NCBI GenBank assembly: GCA_031292255.1
Contig: JARLHN010000016.1
Span: 1 to 64,000, forward strand
Direction of reading: 5' to 3'
Length of the DNA: 64,000 bases
From: Oryzomonas sp.
Lineage (GTDB): Bacteria; Desulfobacterota; Desulfuromonadia; Geobacterales; Pseudopelobacteraceae
The position numbers and the translations under genes are program-made. The notes under the pieces are model-generated. The model was not told the DNA's origin. It worked only from the letters and a program-made list of their open reading frames with translations, and searched no databases. Shown one piece after another: positions 42,651 through 52,506 of the stretch. Position 1 is the stretch's first letter; every line of letters begins with the position of its first letter.

Positions 42651-44627
42651 CTACCAGATATAGTCCTTTGCGATGTCCCGCTTGTCGTGCCCGAACAGGA
42701 GGTGCATCACCCTGATCCGCTTCAGTGCCGGCGGAGACAGGCTCCCCAGAGGGATGTAGACGATCTTCCTCCCCATTCCGGCCGCGATGCGTTTGAAGAT
42801 GCTGCGCGGCGGCCGGGCCGCCGCATAGACAACATGGGTATCCGGCGAATAATCGAGGGCAGCCATCAGCAGAGTCTCGGCCTTTGTCTCCCACCCCCGG
42901 TACGAGGGGTCCCGCCACACATCCCGCATCCGGCGCGGCGGAAAGGACAGCAAAAGCCCCCCGTACTCGCAGCGGCAGATGCCCGGACCGCTCACGTTGT
43001 CGCCCGGTTCCGTGGCGTAGAAGGCCATGTCTGACTCCTGCTCATGCTCTCCCAGCCACGTCATGGCAAAGGGGTAGCGGTTGCGGCTGTCCTCGTCGAA
43101 AATGATGACCACACTTCCCACGCCCCCCTTGATCCGCATCCGCTCACGCACATAGACGCGCCCGTCATGGGGTTGATTGCGGATCGTTTCGCGCAGATCA
43201 ATACCGTCCAAGAGGGAGGTGCTCAGGGGTTCCACCCGGCTCTGCTCCTCGGAAAGCTGTTTTATCCCCGTTCGTTTCAGAAGTTTGCCGTAATTTTCGA
43301 TGATGATGTCTTCAGGAGGCCAGGAGCAGACCGAACCGTCGTCGAACCCCTCCAGCCATTCTCCCGGACGCCGCTCATGCTTCCGCTTGAGGAACCGCAA
43401 ACCATAGTGCCCCTTGTCCGCAGGCTTGCGCGGGCGAAAGCGGATTACCCGGCTTTGGTCCCAGAGGTCTTCGACCCGCAAGCGCAGCACCGGTATCTCC
43501 GCCTCATCCCGTTGCCAGGGATAGCATCCTGCCAACCGCCAGAAAGCGTAGGCGAAGTTGTCGTCCACGCACCCACGGGCAGCGGTCAGAAGCTGGAAGA
43601 GATCAGGCAGCAGGTGTCCCGAAAGAGCCGCATAGTTGCGGCAGAACCGAAAGAAAGCCCTCTTCTGCCAAAAGTGGAGGTGCTCGCCGGTTTCCTGCCG
43701 GTAATGCCGGCCGGCATGCTCGAACAGACGCAGATGGATGCGCTGCCGGTCCGGCATCTCACCGTCCCTCCCCACCTCTCGCGCGCTGCTTTCCATGGCC
43801 GACCGCATGATCTCCTGTTCGGAAAGCGTTTGCTTTCCCCCGGCGATCAGCTCCAGCGCATTAAAGCGCCGCCGCAGCGGGGGCGCTGTACCGCCGCGGT
43901 CCGGCGGCAGGCCGCTCCGGCGCATCTCGTAGATGGCCGAGACAAAGGGAAACTCACCCATGACCTCGCCGCAGGATTCGGGATGGAGGCTGAAGATGCG
44001 GACATCGGTGCGGCGCGTCCGCCCCAACGGCTCCACACGGGGCTGTCCGAAGAACTCCCTGATCCGCCCCACATGGGCCATACCGCCTACAAACAGGATG
44101 CGTTCATGACTCTGCGCCAGACGCTGTAGCCGAAATGCCATCCCCTGCTCGCGGCGGATGTCTTCCCGGCATGGCGCCGCCCCCGCCGCGGCCCGGCAGT
44201 ATTCACGGTAATAGTCGGCCAGGCCGATGCGCTGGACGGCATACGAATCCGGTAGATACTCCTTCACATCGGGATAATCGTCCAGATCCACATCCACCAG
44301 GTGGAGCGGGATATGCTGTTCCAGGGCGCAGCGGGCAGCTTCCGCCAGGGGGTCGGCCGGTTCCACCAGCAGATAGATGGTCTTGCTTGCGGCAGTTTTG
44401 GAGGAAATGCGTGGGGTGGACTCGTAGGAGATGACCGAGACCTGGGGCAGTCTGCCGACAGCCTGGGTGAAACGTTCCTCCAGGGTGGAGGGCAGTTCCA
44501 CGGCAATGCAGTCGGGCCGTACCTGCCGGACGGCTTGCCGCACCAGATGGGCGAATTCCAGACGGTAATGCAGAATGGGCAGGGCGTGGACGGGACCGAA
44601 GATTTCCAGATGGAGCCGGTTGGGCAT
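42651..44627 (-). CDS. Unknown protein with TraB-like N-terminus
   Basis: A 658-residue cytosolic protein with no signal peptide. Residues 1-190 resemble the TraB/erythromycin-esterase-like fold: FGPVHALPILHYRLEF, then RPDCIAVELPSTLEERF, and ERILFVGGMAHVGRIREFF. The rest (about 230-658), rich in Arg and Trp, is not recognised. The C-terminal part contains VVIIFDEDSRNRYPFAMTWLG. It is downstream of the MoxR-type AAA gene, with a MITE copy in the gap. The TraB-like assignment is by visual similarity only. Confidence 0.6.
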   Translation of the reverse strand: MPNRLHLEIFGPVHALPILHYRLEFAHLVRQAVRQVRPDCIAVELPSTLEERFTQAVGRLPQVSVISYESTPRISSKTAASKTIYLLVEPADPLAEAARCALEQHIPLHLVDVDLDDYPDVKEYLPDSYAVQRIGLADYYREYCRAAAGAAPCREDIRREQGMAFRLQRLAQSHERILFVGGMAHVGRIREFFGQPRVEPLGRTRRTDVRIFSLHPESCGEVMGEFPFVSAIYEMRRSGLPPDRGGTAPPLRRRFNALELIAGGKQTLSEQEIMRSAMESSAREVGRDGEMPDRQRIHLRLFEHAGRHYRQETGEHLHFWQKRAFFRFCRNYAALSGHLLPDLFQLLTAARGCVDDNFAYAFWRLAGCYPWQRDEAEIPVLRLRVEDLWDQSRVIRFRPRKPADKGHYGLRFLKRKHERRPGEWLEGFDDGSVCSWPPEDIIIENYGKLLKRTGIKQLSEEQSRVEPLSTSLLDGIDLRETIRNQPHDGRVYVRERMRIKGGVGSVVIIFDEDSRNRYPFAMTWLGEHEQESDMAFYATEPGDNVSGPGICRCEYGGLLLSFPPRRMRDVWRDPSYRGWETKAETLLMAALDYSPDTHVVYAAARPPRSIFKRIAAGMGRKIVYIPLGSLSPPALKRIRVMHLLFGHDKRDIAKDYIW

Positions 44628-44645
44628 AGGTCAAAACTCTTGATA

Positions 44646-44764
44646 GGTTGTTGAAAAGCAGCCATCAGGCCTTCGTCCTCGAAGGCCCCTTCGTGCGGCG
44701 TAGCGCTGCCACGCCTCCTCAGGTCCTTCTGCGGGTACGACGATCTGACTATTTTTGAACAACC
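44646..44764. mobile_element. MITE-like element, short copy
   Basis: A 119-bp relative of the element at 26381-26644 in opposite orientation, with the same inverted ends (GGTTGTTGAAAAG at the left, CTATTTTTGAACAACC at the right). It lacks about 145 internal bases. It lies between the AAA ATPase stop and the start of the downstream gene. Confidence 0.65.
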
Positions 44765-44813
44765 TTGGGTTTTCAAAAGACTGCTTGATTGAATGCAGAA
44801 AACGCGGCGTGGA

Positions 44814-45638
44814 TCAGGGATGATCCAGGTACTCCAGGGCCTCGTTCCCCAGCACACGCTCCACGGCCAGCGGGAGCAGAAGGGCGGCCTCCGTACCCTG
44901 CATGTGCATCATCTTGAGAGCGTAGCGGGCGATGTTGATGCCGTCCCGCACGGAATAAGACTCGTCGGCGGCATGGGCGCGCTGCAGAAAATCCACCACA
45001 TACTGCAGGATGCGGCCGCTGCTGAAGGGAAGGTTCTCCCTGAGGATCAGCAATTCTTCGTCGGCAGCCGGGAAGTCGATGTATATCTGCGGTTGGAGCC
45101 GGGAATGGATGTATTCCGGCACCTCGAAGGTGGAGGAGTCCTCGTTCATGGTGACGACGATACGAAAATTGCGGGCCGCGGGGATACGCAGGCCGGTGAC
45201 GATGGACTCCACGTAGCGGCGGTCGTCCAACAGCGGTGCCAGCGAGGCCCAGGCCTTCTCGCTCATGCGGTTCCCCTCGTCCAGTATCAGCACCCCTCCG
45301 GCGAGCATGGCCGAAACCAGGGAGGATGCGGCGTACTGGATCTTCCCGTCCGGGCTGATCACCGGCGAGATGATCAGGTCCTCTGGCCGGGTATCCATGG
45401 TGGCCTGGTAGAGATAGACCGGCCGCCCCAGGCGCAGGGCCGCGGCATAGGCCAAGGTCGTCTTGCCCACCCCCGGCCTCCCCACAAGTCGGGGATTGAA
45501 GGGGATGTCCCGTTCGTCGATCACCATCCATGCCGCGAGCAACTGGGTGAGCAGCTCCTCTTGCCCGACCCATTTCAGTGCAAGACTTACCGGCGAGGCC
45601 AGGTTCAGGGCGATGCCGTCTATGGTGGTCTGTTTCAT
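44814..45638 (-). CDS. MoxR-type AAA+ ATPase
   Basis: The 274-residue product has Walker A in GRPGVGKTT, Walker B in GGVLILDEGNR, sensor-1 in VVTMNE and an arginine in YIHSRLQP. This matches the MoxR/AAA_5 branch, whose members usually act as chaperones that load or activate a partner. It sits between the GH13 gene (93 bases upstream) and the TraB-like gene, so these two are the likely clients. No von Willebrand-A partner is present, which is unusual for MoxR loci. Confidence 0.85.
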   Translation of the reverse strand: MKQTTIDGIALNLASPVSLALKWVGQEELLTQLLAAWMVIDERDIPFNPRLVGRPGVGKTTLAYAAALRLGRPVYLYQATMDTRPEDLIISPVISPDGKIQYAASSLVSAMLAGGVLILDEGNRMSEKAWASLAPLLDDRRYVESIVTGLRIPAARNFRIVVTMNEDSSTFEVPEYIHSRLQPQIYIDFPAADEELLILRENLPFSSGRILQYVVDFLQRAHAADESYSVRDGINIARYALKMMHMQGTEAALLLPLAVERVLGNEALEYLDHP

Positions 45639-45731
45639 CGGTTTATCTCCTTCCCAACAGCCGTGGCACCCCGGTAAGGATAGTCAGGGGGATGGCCGTA
45701 GATGTAGAGATCCGCCGGCAGGGGCGCCGGC

Positions 45732-48700
45732 TCAACGGGGTAGCGTATCGTCCGGTTTTTTTGACCCACGTGTTCGAGCGTCCCCTTGAACATCCGTGCT
45801 CTTTTCTTTGTCCCGTTTCGCCGGAATTGCGGCATCGGTTTTTGCCGGCGGTTCCAATTGCTGCTGGAACAGGCGGCTGCGGTAGCCGGCATGGGCGGCC
45901 AAAGCAATGCAGACATCCAGTTCCCGGCCGGCCACGGCCAGCCATGCCGATACGGTGCGACCGGCCGGCCGTTTCAACGCCAGCTTAACCAGGCCGAGCA
46001 CGACGAGCCACTCAGCCAACTCCTCAAACCGTTCCTTGTTGAACCACTCGACGCCGTCGATGGCATGAATCAGCATGAAATCACGGCAGACCGGGCATAA
46101 AAAGCCCCTGGCCAAGGCGTCGGTCAATACGTCGTCATCCGGGCCATCACATGCAAGCAAGGCCCTGAGGAGTTGATCCGCGTGTTGAGAGGACTCTCCG
46201 GCTAGATTCTCTTTCAGCACGCGCCTCAAGGTGCAATCGAGCCCAAAGGCATCCAGGCTCTCTGCTCCGGCATGCCGCAGGAGCAGCCACCCCATCAGCA
46301 CACGGGCGCCCGAAGGGGCCTCCAGAAGTTCCAGCAGCCTGGCATGCGCGGTCCGCGCGGCTTTGGAAGCAGGTTTCATCACCTGGAATGCCGGCATGAA
46401 CCCGCGCCAGGCGGAGACGGCCTTCAGTACAGCATCTACCCCGGCGCGGTCCTTGCTCAGGTGGGCATGCAGGACAGCCAGGAAGCGCTGGGCCGCCCGG
46501 AGCACATTATCCGCTTCCGGCGGAGCGGCCGGGCTGACCTTACCCGGTACCTCTTGCAGCGCAGCCCGGAAGGCGGCGTTCAGGGAAGCGTAACGCTGCT
46601 GCTTGAGCTCGTCCGCCAGGCTTTCCACGCCGCGGCCGCCCAGCGCCGCACAGAGGCTCTGCCAGCTTCCCTCCGCATCATCCCGGATTTCGCGGAAATC
46701 CATGAACACGTGGAACTGGTATTCCCCCAGTTCGACATAGAGCCCATTTTCCCGCAACTCCCTGCCGTTACGCACGTATTCCAGCCCTTGCGTGTGGTCG
46801 CGGAAGCAGTAATAGACATGATCGTCCGGTTTGACCCCCAGGGCTTCCCCCAGTGTCGTACGCCGCAGTTCGGTGGCGTCGCCCGCGCCCATTGCGGCAA
46901 ACGAAACGGAGTCCTTGATCCATCCGGCACAACAGGCATAGCGGTTATGGTACAGAACCAGCGCCCGTTGTTCCCCAAGCCTGTTTGAATAGGCAAAGAC
47001 ATTTTCGTCAATCGTAGAGCCTGCATGGAAATCGTACAACACGAAGTTCTCCGCCCCGGAAAAGAGCCAGCGCCGGCGCAGCAACGGAAATATCCACATC
47101 TCGTGACCGCGCACCATCCCCTCGTCAACCGCCTCGTCCCAGTAGGCCCGTTTGTACTCCATGCCGTACTTTTCATGGAAACCCTCGATCTGTCCATGGC
47201 CGAACATAGGCAGGCCCGGCATGGTGGCCAGCAGCACGCAGGCGCCGAAGTACTTGCCCTGAGTACCGAACTGCTCCACTGCGGTCTTCTCATCCGGATT
47301 GTTCATGAAATTGACGAAACGCTTGAGCACCTCGGGGTTGAACTCCAGGACGTTTTTAATGGTCTGGCGGTACTTGGCGTTTTCCTCCATCTTGAGCATG
47401 TTCATGAAGGCGCTGTTGTAGACGCGGTGCATGCCAAGGGTCCGAACGAAATAACCTTCCATCAGCCAGAAGGCCTCGGCCAGCAGCAGGGTTCCGGGCA
47501 CCTCGGCAGCCACCCTGTCCACCACCTCACGCCAGAATTCCGCCGGAAAGAGCGCATCGAACTCTTCCCGGCTCATGCCGTGTTCCGCGCGGGACGGGAT
47601 GCCGCCTCCCAAGCCGCGGATCGGGAACCAGAGGCGCTGATAGTGTTTCTTGGCCAGGGTCATGGCGGCGTCGAAACGGATGATCGGAAAATTGTGGGCC
47701 ACATGAAGGATGGTCCGGATGACTGCCTCGCGCACCTCGGGAATAAGATAGTTGAGTTGGGCCGTGTCGTTCCAGGGGATGCTGGTGCCGTCGTTGCCGT
47801 GGTAGATGTAGCGGATGCGGCCGGTAGTGCGTTCGATCAGCCGGAAGACCACGGCGGCATCGGTCTTGGTCCAGTAGCCGTCCTCGATCTGGATGCAGAC
47901 GTCGCCCGAATGGGACAGATCCTCACCGTTGAACCGATAGGTGGGGAAAGGTGGGTAATCGGTCTGGATGAACCAGTCCGGGTGCTGGACGACCCAGCGG
48001 GAATAGATGCCGGTGTGGTTGGGGACCATGTCGCTGGCCAGACGAATGCCGCGCCGGCCGGCCCGTTCCCGTAGATTGCCCAGTGCATCCCATCCCCCCA
48101 GATCGGCGGCGATCTCATAGTCGTACAGGGAATAGGCCGAGGCGATGGCCTCGGGATTGCCGCACAACTGCTTAATGTGCTGGGAAGCCGGAGAGCGCTC
48201 CCAAACCCCGATCAGCCAGAGCCCTGTGACACCGGCGGCGGCCAGCCGGTCCAGTTCCGCGTCCGGCACCTGGTCGAGGCGGGTGATCGGCCAGCCGTAC
48301 TGTTTCGTGAGTTGGTCGAGCCAGACATAGACCATCTTGGCGATCAGCACCACGTTGGACATCCAGTCCGCATCCGGAGAAAACCCTTCGTACTCGGGGT
48401 AATCATAGCCGCCGAAGACAGAGCTGCCCCCTGCCCCCCCATGCCTGCCGCGACCGAACTCCAGCACCGGCGGCGGTCCCGGTTCCCCCGCTCCGCCCCA
48501 TTCCCGTTCCTCTTCCAGCAGGATATCGAAGGCGCCGGCAACCTCTTCCAGCAGTTCCGGCGGCAACAGGTTGACCCAACGCTCACGGATGAAGGCCAAC
48601 TGGCTGGCGAGAGAGGTGGGAGCCGAACCGATGGGCGCCCACAACGCCTCGCCCAGGGTGCACCCCAACTCCGGCAGTAGCGGCCCCTGCTTCAAGGCGG

Positions 48701-49271
48701 CATGCATGCGGTCGGTCATGACCGGGTACGGCGTATCATCCGCCAGGACCCGGTCGTCCAGGATCTCCCGAAAGCCGTCAAGAGCCGGGTTCAGGGCAGC
48801 CAGCCTGAGCAGGAGCATCTCCCGCAGGACCAGGCGACGGCCCCCTTCACCGGCGGAGCTGAGCCATTCGTTGCTCTGCTGCCTGCCTTGCAGGACATCA
48901 TCCGGCGGAAAGAGCTCCACGAAACGCCCCAGGGTCATGGCCGTTTCACCCCCGGCAGGATCGTACCCTCCCCGGCACAGGGCATCCGCCATCACTCCCG
49001 GCGTTTCGCGTTCTCCAAAGACATCGATGATATGGCGGTAAACTTTGAGCAGGGTGGCATAGAGAACGAGGTGGCTGGCATGAACCGGCGGCGCATCGGG
49101 GCCTTTCTCGCGGTTCAGCTTGAGGGCGAGTTGACGGTAAAACATGACGCCGGGAATGCCGCGTGCGGCGATGAGCTGCGAAAGCGCCCCCAACTCAAGA
49201 GAGCGCCAATGCCGGACGGAGATCTGAATGGTGTGGGGAAAATAGGCTAGCGCACTGCTCTGTTCAGTCAT
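45732..49271 (-). CDS. Large GH13 alpha-amylase-family protein
   Basis: An 1179-residue protein with a GH13 barrel in the middle (about 320-700). The four conserved regions are visible: DMVPNHTG (I), IIRFDAAMTL with nucleophile Asp534 (II), LLLAEAF with acid/base Glu599 (III) and FMNNPDEKT with Asp660 (IV). In region IV the usual His is Pro, as in GlgE-type enzymes. About 310 residues before and 450 after the barrel are unrecognised; the C-terminal 40 are charged. It has no signal peptide, so a role in cytosolic glycogen or trehalose metabolism is likely. The catalytic residues are intact. Confidence 0.8.
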   Translation of the reverse strand: MTEQSSALAYFPHTIQISVRHWRSLELGALSQLIAARGIPGVMFYRQLALKLNREKGPDAPPVHASHLVLYATLLKVYRHIIDVFGERETPGVMADALCRGGYDPAGGETAMTLGRFVELFPPDDVLQGRQQSNEWLSSAGEGGRRLVLREMLLLRLAALNPALDGFREILDDRVLADDTPYPVMTDRMHAALKQGPLLPELGCTLGEALWAPIGSAPTSLASQLAFIRERWVNLLPPELLEEVAGAFDILLEEEREWGGAGEPGPPPVLEFGRGRHGGAGGSSVFGGYDYPEYEGFSPDADWMSNVVLIAKMVYVWLDQLTKQYGWPITRLDQVPDAELDRLAAAGVTGLWLIGVWERSPASQHIKQLCGNPEAIASAYSLYDYEIAADLGGWDALGNLRERAGRRGIRLASDMVPNHTGIYSRWVVQHPDWFIQTDYPPFPTYRFNGEDLSHSGDVCIQIEDGYWTKTDAAVVFRLIERTTGRIRYIYHGNDGTSIPWNDTAQLNYLIPEVREAVIRTILHVAHNFPIIRFDAAMTLAKKHYQRLWFPIRGLGGGIPSRAEHGMSREEFDALFPAEFWREVVDRVAAEVPGTLLLAEAFWLMEGYFVRTLGMHRVYNSAFMNMLKMEENAKYRQTIKNVLEFNPEVLKRFVNFMNNPDEKTAVEQFGTQGKYFGACVLLATMPGLPMFGHGQIEGFHEKYGMEYKRAYWDEAVDEGMVRGHEMWIFPLLRRRWLFSGAENFVLYDFHAGSTIDENVFAYSNRLGEQRALVLYHNRYACCAGWIKDSVSFAAMGAGDATELRRTTLGEALGVKPDDHVYYCFRDHTQGLEYVRNGRELRENGLYVELGEYQFHVFMDFREIRDDAEGSWQSLCAALGGRGVESLADELKQQRYASLNAAFRAALQEVPGKVSPAAPPEADNVLRAAQRFLAVLHAHLSKDRAGVDAVLKAVSAWRGFMPAFQVMKPASKAARTAHARLLELLEAPSGARVLMGWLLLRHAGAESLDAFGLDCTLRRVLKENLAGESSQHADQLLRALLACDGPDDDVLTDALARGFLCPVCRDFMLIHAIDGVEWFNKERFEELAEWLVVLGLVKLALKRPAGRTVSAWLAVAGRELDVCIALAAHAGYRSRLFQQQLEPPAKTDAAIPAKRDKEKSTDVQGDARTRGSKKPDDTLPR

Positions 49272-49364
49272 ATCTGTGTCCAGCCGTGGGCGTGAGGGTT
49301 AGCAGCGGGAACGCCGGAACGGGGCTGCCCGCGATCCGGCGAACCGATGCACGCACCGGGAATT

Positions 49365-51338
49365 TTAATGTTTTTTCTTGGCGCTACTCTTTCCCGACTT
49401 TGCGGACTTGCCGTTTTTAGACGTCTTCGTCCTCTTTGCCTTTCTAAACTTGACCTTCTTGTTCTTGCCGATCTTATTGCTGATCTTGCGGGGCTCGGGA
49501 TTGAACTCATCCCGGATATTGTTCAGCAATACCGAAGCCTCTTCAAGATTGGGATCGGCCTTTTTGGCTGACTCGAGCATCTCTTTCGCCTCGGTAAGCC
49601 GGCCGGTCTTCAGATAGAGGCGTCCCAGGGCATTGAGGGAGCGGGCGTGGTCCGGTTTGAGTTCCAGGGCCTTTTTATAGCTGGCAATGGCGTTAACATA
49701 GTCCTTCTTGAAATCGTAGATCAGACCCAGCTTGTATTGGTTGTTGGGATCATCGGGGAAGAGTTCCGCCGTCCCCTTGAGCAGGTCGGTAATCTCGTCG
49801 TAGCGCTTGTCCTTGACATAGAGCGAGATCAGGGCGTTGCGTGTTTCCATATCGTCTTTCTGCTGCGCCAGGACCTTGTTATAATGCTCGATGGCCTTGT
49901 CGTTCAAACCCTTGGCCTTGTAGAGGGCAGCAATCTCCCGGTTTGCATCCACATTATCGGGCGACTGTTTCAGCACCGCCTGATACCCCTCGATGGCCAG
50001 GTTCGTTTCCTTGGTGCGTGCAAAGAGCCGCGCAAGCTTGAGCTGGATATCGGGGCTGTTGGGTTCGAGCTTGAGAAATTCGCCGTACTGCTCCACCGCC
50101 TGGGCGTTGCTTCCCCGGTTCAGGTAGATATCAGCCAGGCGCAGCCTGGCGTCGGCATTCTGCGGTTTGACCTGTACAGCCTGTCTGTAGGCCACCACCG
50201 CCTCGTCCAGCAGGTCCTGTTTCTCATAGAGAATGCCCAGATTAAGGTACACGTCGCTACTGGTGCTGTTGCGGTAAACCGCTTCCTTATAGGCGGCAAC
50301 GGCTTCTTTATCCATGCCGGCAGAACGGTACAGGTTACCGAGTTCTTCATACGCCGCCGCTGCATCGGGCTGTGCCTTGATGGTCGCCTTCACCCTCTCG
50401 ATCGCTTTTTCCAACTCTGCCTGAGACGGGGTCGCTGACTCCGGCTTGGCAACTGCGACGGCGGGGGAAGCGATCGGGGGGGGAACTGCTGCAACTATCG
50501 GAACTATCGGAACTGTCGGGGCGTCCGGGACTGCCGGAGTTGCCGGAGGCATCTTTCCTTTGCCGCCCAAGAGCCTTTCATACTCAGCCAGCTTGTGTTC
50601 ACCTTTTTTGGCATAGATATCGGCCATCATCAGATGAATCTGGCGGTTTTGCGGGCTGGACACGGCGGCCTTCTTGAGCTCGTCCAGCGCATGATTCGGC
50701 TCATTGCGCTCCAAATGGATGGCGGCAATGCCCATATGAGCCTTCTCGGAATTCGGATCGGCCGCCAGCGCCCGCTGGTACTCCTCCATCGCCTTGCCGT
50801 GCTGGCCGATGGCAACGTAGATCTCCGCCAAGCCGGTAAACACACCGGCGTCATTGGTCAATTCGCGGCCGGCTTCGTTGAAGTAATAGATGGCCAGGGG
50901 ATAAACCTTGCGCTCCGCCAGGATCATCGCCATGGCCTTTTGATACTTGGGGTTGGAAATCGACGCCAGGCCGCTGGCCAACTCGACCGAGGCCTCGTCA
51001 TTCATCCCCTTTTGGGCGTACAGGAGCCCCAGATTGCCGCTTGCCAGGGGAAAGGATCGTTCCTGTTGCAACGCTTTGCGATATTCCGCAATCGCCCCGT
51101 CCGGATTGCCGGCCCGCTCGAACTGTAATGCAGTGACATAGTGGCCGGCAGCGCCGTCGGGACAGATGGAGAGGATATCCGCTTCGGCCTGGCGTATCTG
51201 GGCTTCATCGCGGAGTTGCCCCAGCTTCCCCGTAAGCTCAAGGGCTTTTGGGCATTTGTCGGCCCCAAATCCCCAGGTGAAACCGGTCAGCATGAGCACC
51301 GCGCAGGGCAGGGCAAGATATGTGCGAATCATAGGCAT
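49365..51338 (-). CDS. Secreted TPR-repeat protein
   Basis: The 657-residue product has a signal peptide (to FGFGA-DKC), about six TPR units up to residue 260, a proline-rich linker (about 260-310, PAVPDAPTVPIVPIV) and about eight more TPR units. The tail is a lysine-rich stretch ending KSSAKKKH. TPRs mediate protein contacts; a periplasmic scaffold role is inferred. Several repeats have the PNNQYKLGLIYDFKKDY-type pattern. It is downstream of the GH13 cluster on the opposite side of a 90-base gap on the same strand. Confidence 0.85.
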   Translation of the reverse strand: MPMIRTYLALPCAVLMLTGFTWGFGADKCPKALELTGKLGQLRDEAQIRQAEADILSICPDGAAGHYVTALQFERAGNPDGAIAEYRKALQQERSFPLASGNLGLLYAQKGMNDEASVELASGLASISNPKYQKAMAMILAERKVYPLAIYYFNEAGRELTNDAGVFTGLAEIYVAIGQHGKAMEEYQRALAADPNSEKAHMGIAAIHLERNEPNHALDELKKAAVSSPQNRQIHLMMADIYAKKGEHKLAEYERLLGGKGKMPPATPAVPDAPTVPIVPIVAAVPPPIASPAVAVAKPESATPSQAELEKAIERVKATIKAQPDAAAAYEELGNLYRSAGMDKEAVAAYKEAVYRNSTSSDVYLNLGILYEKQDLLDEAVVAYRQAVQVKPQNADARLRLADIYLNRGSNAQAVEQYGEFLKLEPNSPDIQLKLARLFARTKETNLAIEGYQAVLKQSPDNVDANREIAALYKAKGLNDKAIEHYNKVLAQQKDDMETRNALISLYVKDKRYDEITDLLKGTAELFPDDPNNQYKLGLIYDFKKDYVNAIASYKKALELKPDHARSLNALGRLYLKTGRLTEAKEMLESAKKADPNLEEASVLLNNIRDEFNPEPRKISNKIGKNKKVKFRKAKRTKTSKNGKSAKSGKSSAKKKH

Positions 51339-51660
51339 GTTTTTGGGTTGTCCTTGAGATGTCCTTCGTTAGTGTCCGGGCGGCTGCCATCCCTTGTAGT
51401 TCAGGTTTTCTCAGCCCCTGGCTGCGTTACGGCTCCTCGTCGGAAGCTAAAACTCAAAAGGGATTACTGCGGCGAACTGACCGCACCGGACGCGTATCGA
51501 ATGTCGGTGGGGGATTATACATGGCGCCTGGTAAAAATTCAATTATTTAGGCAAATATCTTTGATTATTTACATTTTTATGCAATAATTTCCACCTGTGT
51601 AACGCCTGTCAGCCATACTCCGCTTGTATGTCGTGAGCATCAGTGTCTAGGAGCAGCGAG
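51339..51660. other. Divergent spacer, HDOD gene promoter
   Basis: No gene is seen. TTGATT (51561-51566) and ATAATT (51584-51589), 17 bases apart, form a plausible promoter for the HDOD gene. The rest (51339-51540) is GC-rich without a recognised element. Confidence 0.45.
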
Positions 51661-52506
51661 ATGAATCAAGAGCTTGTGGCGTTGATCATGAATGCCAGTG
51701 ACCTGCCCACCATCCCGGTGGTCGCAACCAAGGTCATGCAACTCGTTGAAAACGAAAGCACCACCTCGGAAGAGCTGGCCAAGATAGTGGCGTCCGACCC
51801 GGCCGTTGCCGCCCGTGTCCTGAAAATCTCGAACTCGTCCTTTTACGGCTGCCAGCGCCAGATCCAGACGCTGTCCCATGCCATCATGATCCTCGGTTTC
51901 AGCACCCTGAAAAGCCTCGTGGTGGCGGCTTCGCTCAAACAGGTTTACAAGCCCTACGGCCTGACCGAGAAAATGCTTTGGGAGCACTCTTTCGGTGCCG
52001 GTCTGGCCGCCCGCATCATTGCCGGGGAAAGCCGGCTGGTAAATGAGGAGGAGGCATTTCTGGGCGGCCTGTTCCACGATATCGGCAAGATCATCATGAA
52101 CAACATGGACAGCAAGCAATTTCAAAGCGTCATGCAGAAATGCTATAATGACCGGATTTCATTTCTGGAGGCCGAACGGCAGGTTTATCCCTACAACCAT
52201 GCAGAAGTGGGCGCGCTGGTTATCAAGAAATGGAACTTCCCGGAGATCCTGATGTATGCGGTCCTGAAGCATCACACCTACGATTTCGACGCCGACGAAG
52301 ATCCCTATCGGATACGAGTGGCCTGTGTTGTCGGGCTGGCAAACCTTTTCTGCCACAGGGTAGGGGCGGGCATGCGCGAGCCGGAGGATTTTGCGCTCCA
52401 TGAGACACCGCCTGCCATTATTCTCGACATCGATGAGGAACGGTTGAATTTTCTTTTTGAAACCTTCGTGGAGGCATTCAACCGGGACAAGGGCATTTTC
52501 AGCTAA
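51661..52506 (+). CDS. HDOD-domain protein
   Basis: The 281-residue product is one HDOD domain (SDLPTIPVVATKVMQLV, SDPAVAARVLKISNSSFYG, AIMILGF) with an HD-like core, LGGLFHDIGK, and a helical C-terminus. HDOD proteins act in signalling and cell-cycle or motility control; a phosphodiesterase activity is not established. There is no GGDEF or EAL domain. AGGAG lies 8 bases before the ATG at 51661. Confidence 0.9.
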   Translation: MNQELVALIMNASDLPTIPVVATKVMQLVENESTTSEELAKIVASDPAVAARVLKISNSSFYGCQRQIQTLSHAIMILGFSTLKSLVVAASLKQVYKPYGLTEKMLWEHSFGAGLAARIIAGESRLVNEEEAFLGGLFHDIGKIIMNNMDSKQFQSVMQKCYNDRISFLEAERQVYPYNHAEVGALVIKKWNFPEILMYAVLKHHTYDFDADEDPYRIRVACVVGLANLFCHRVGAGMREPEDFALHETPPAIILDIDEERLNFLFETFVEAFNRDKGIFS

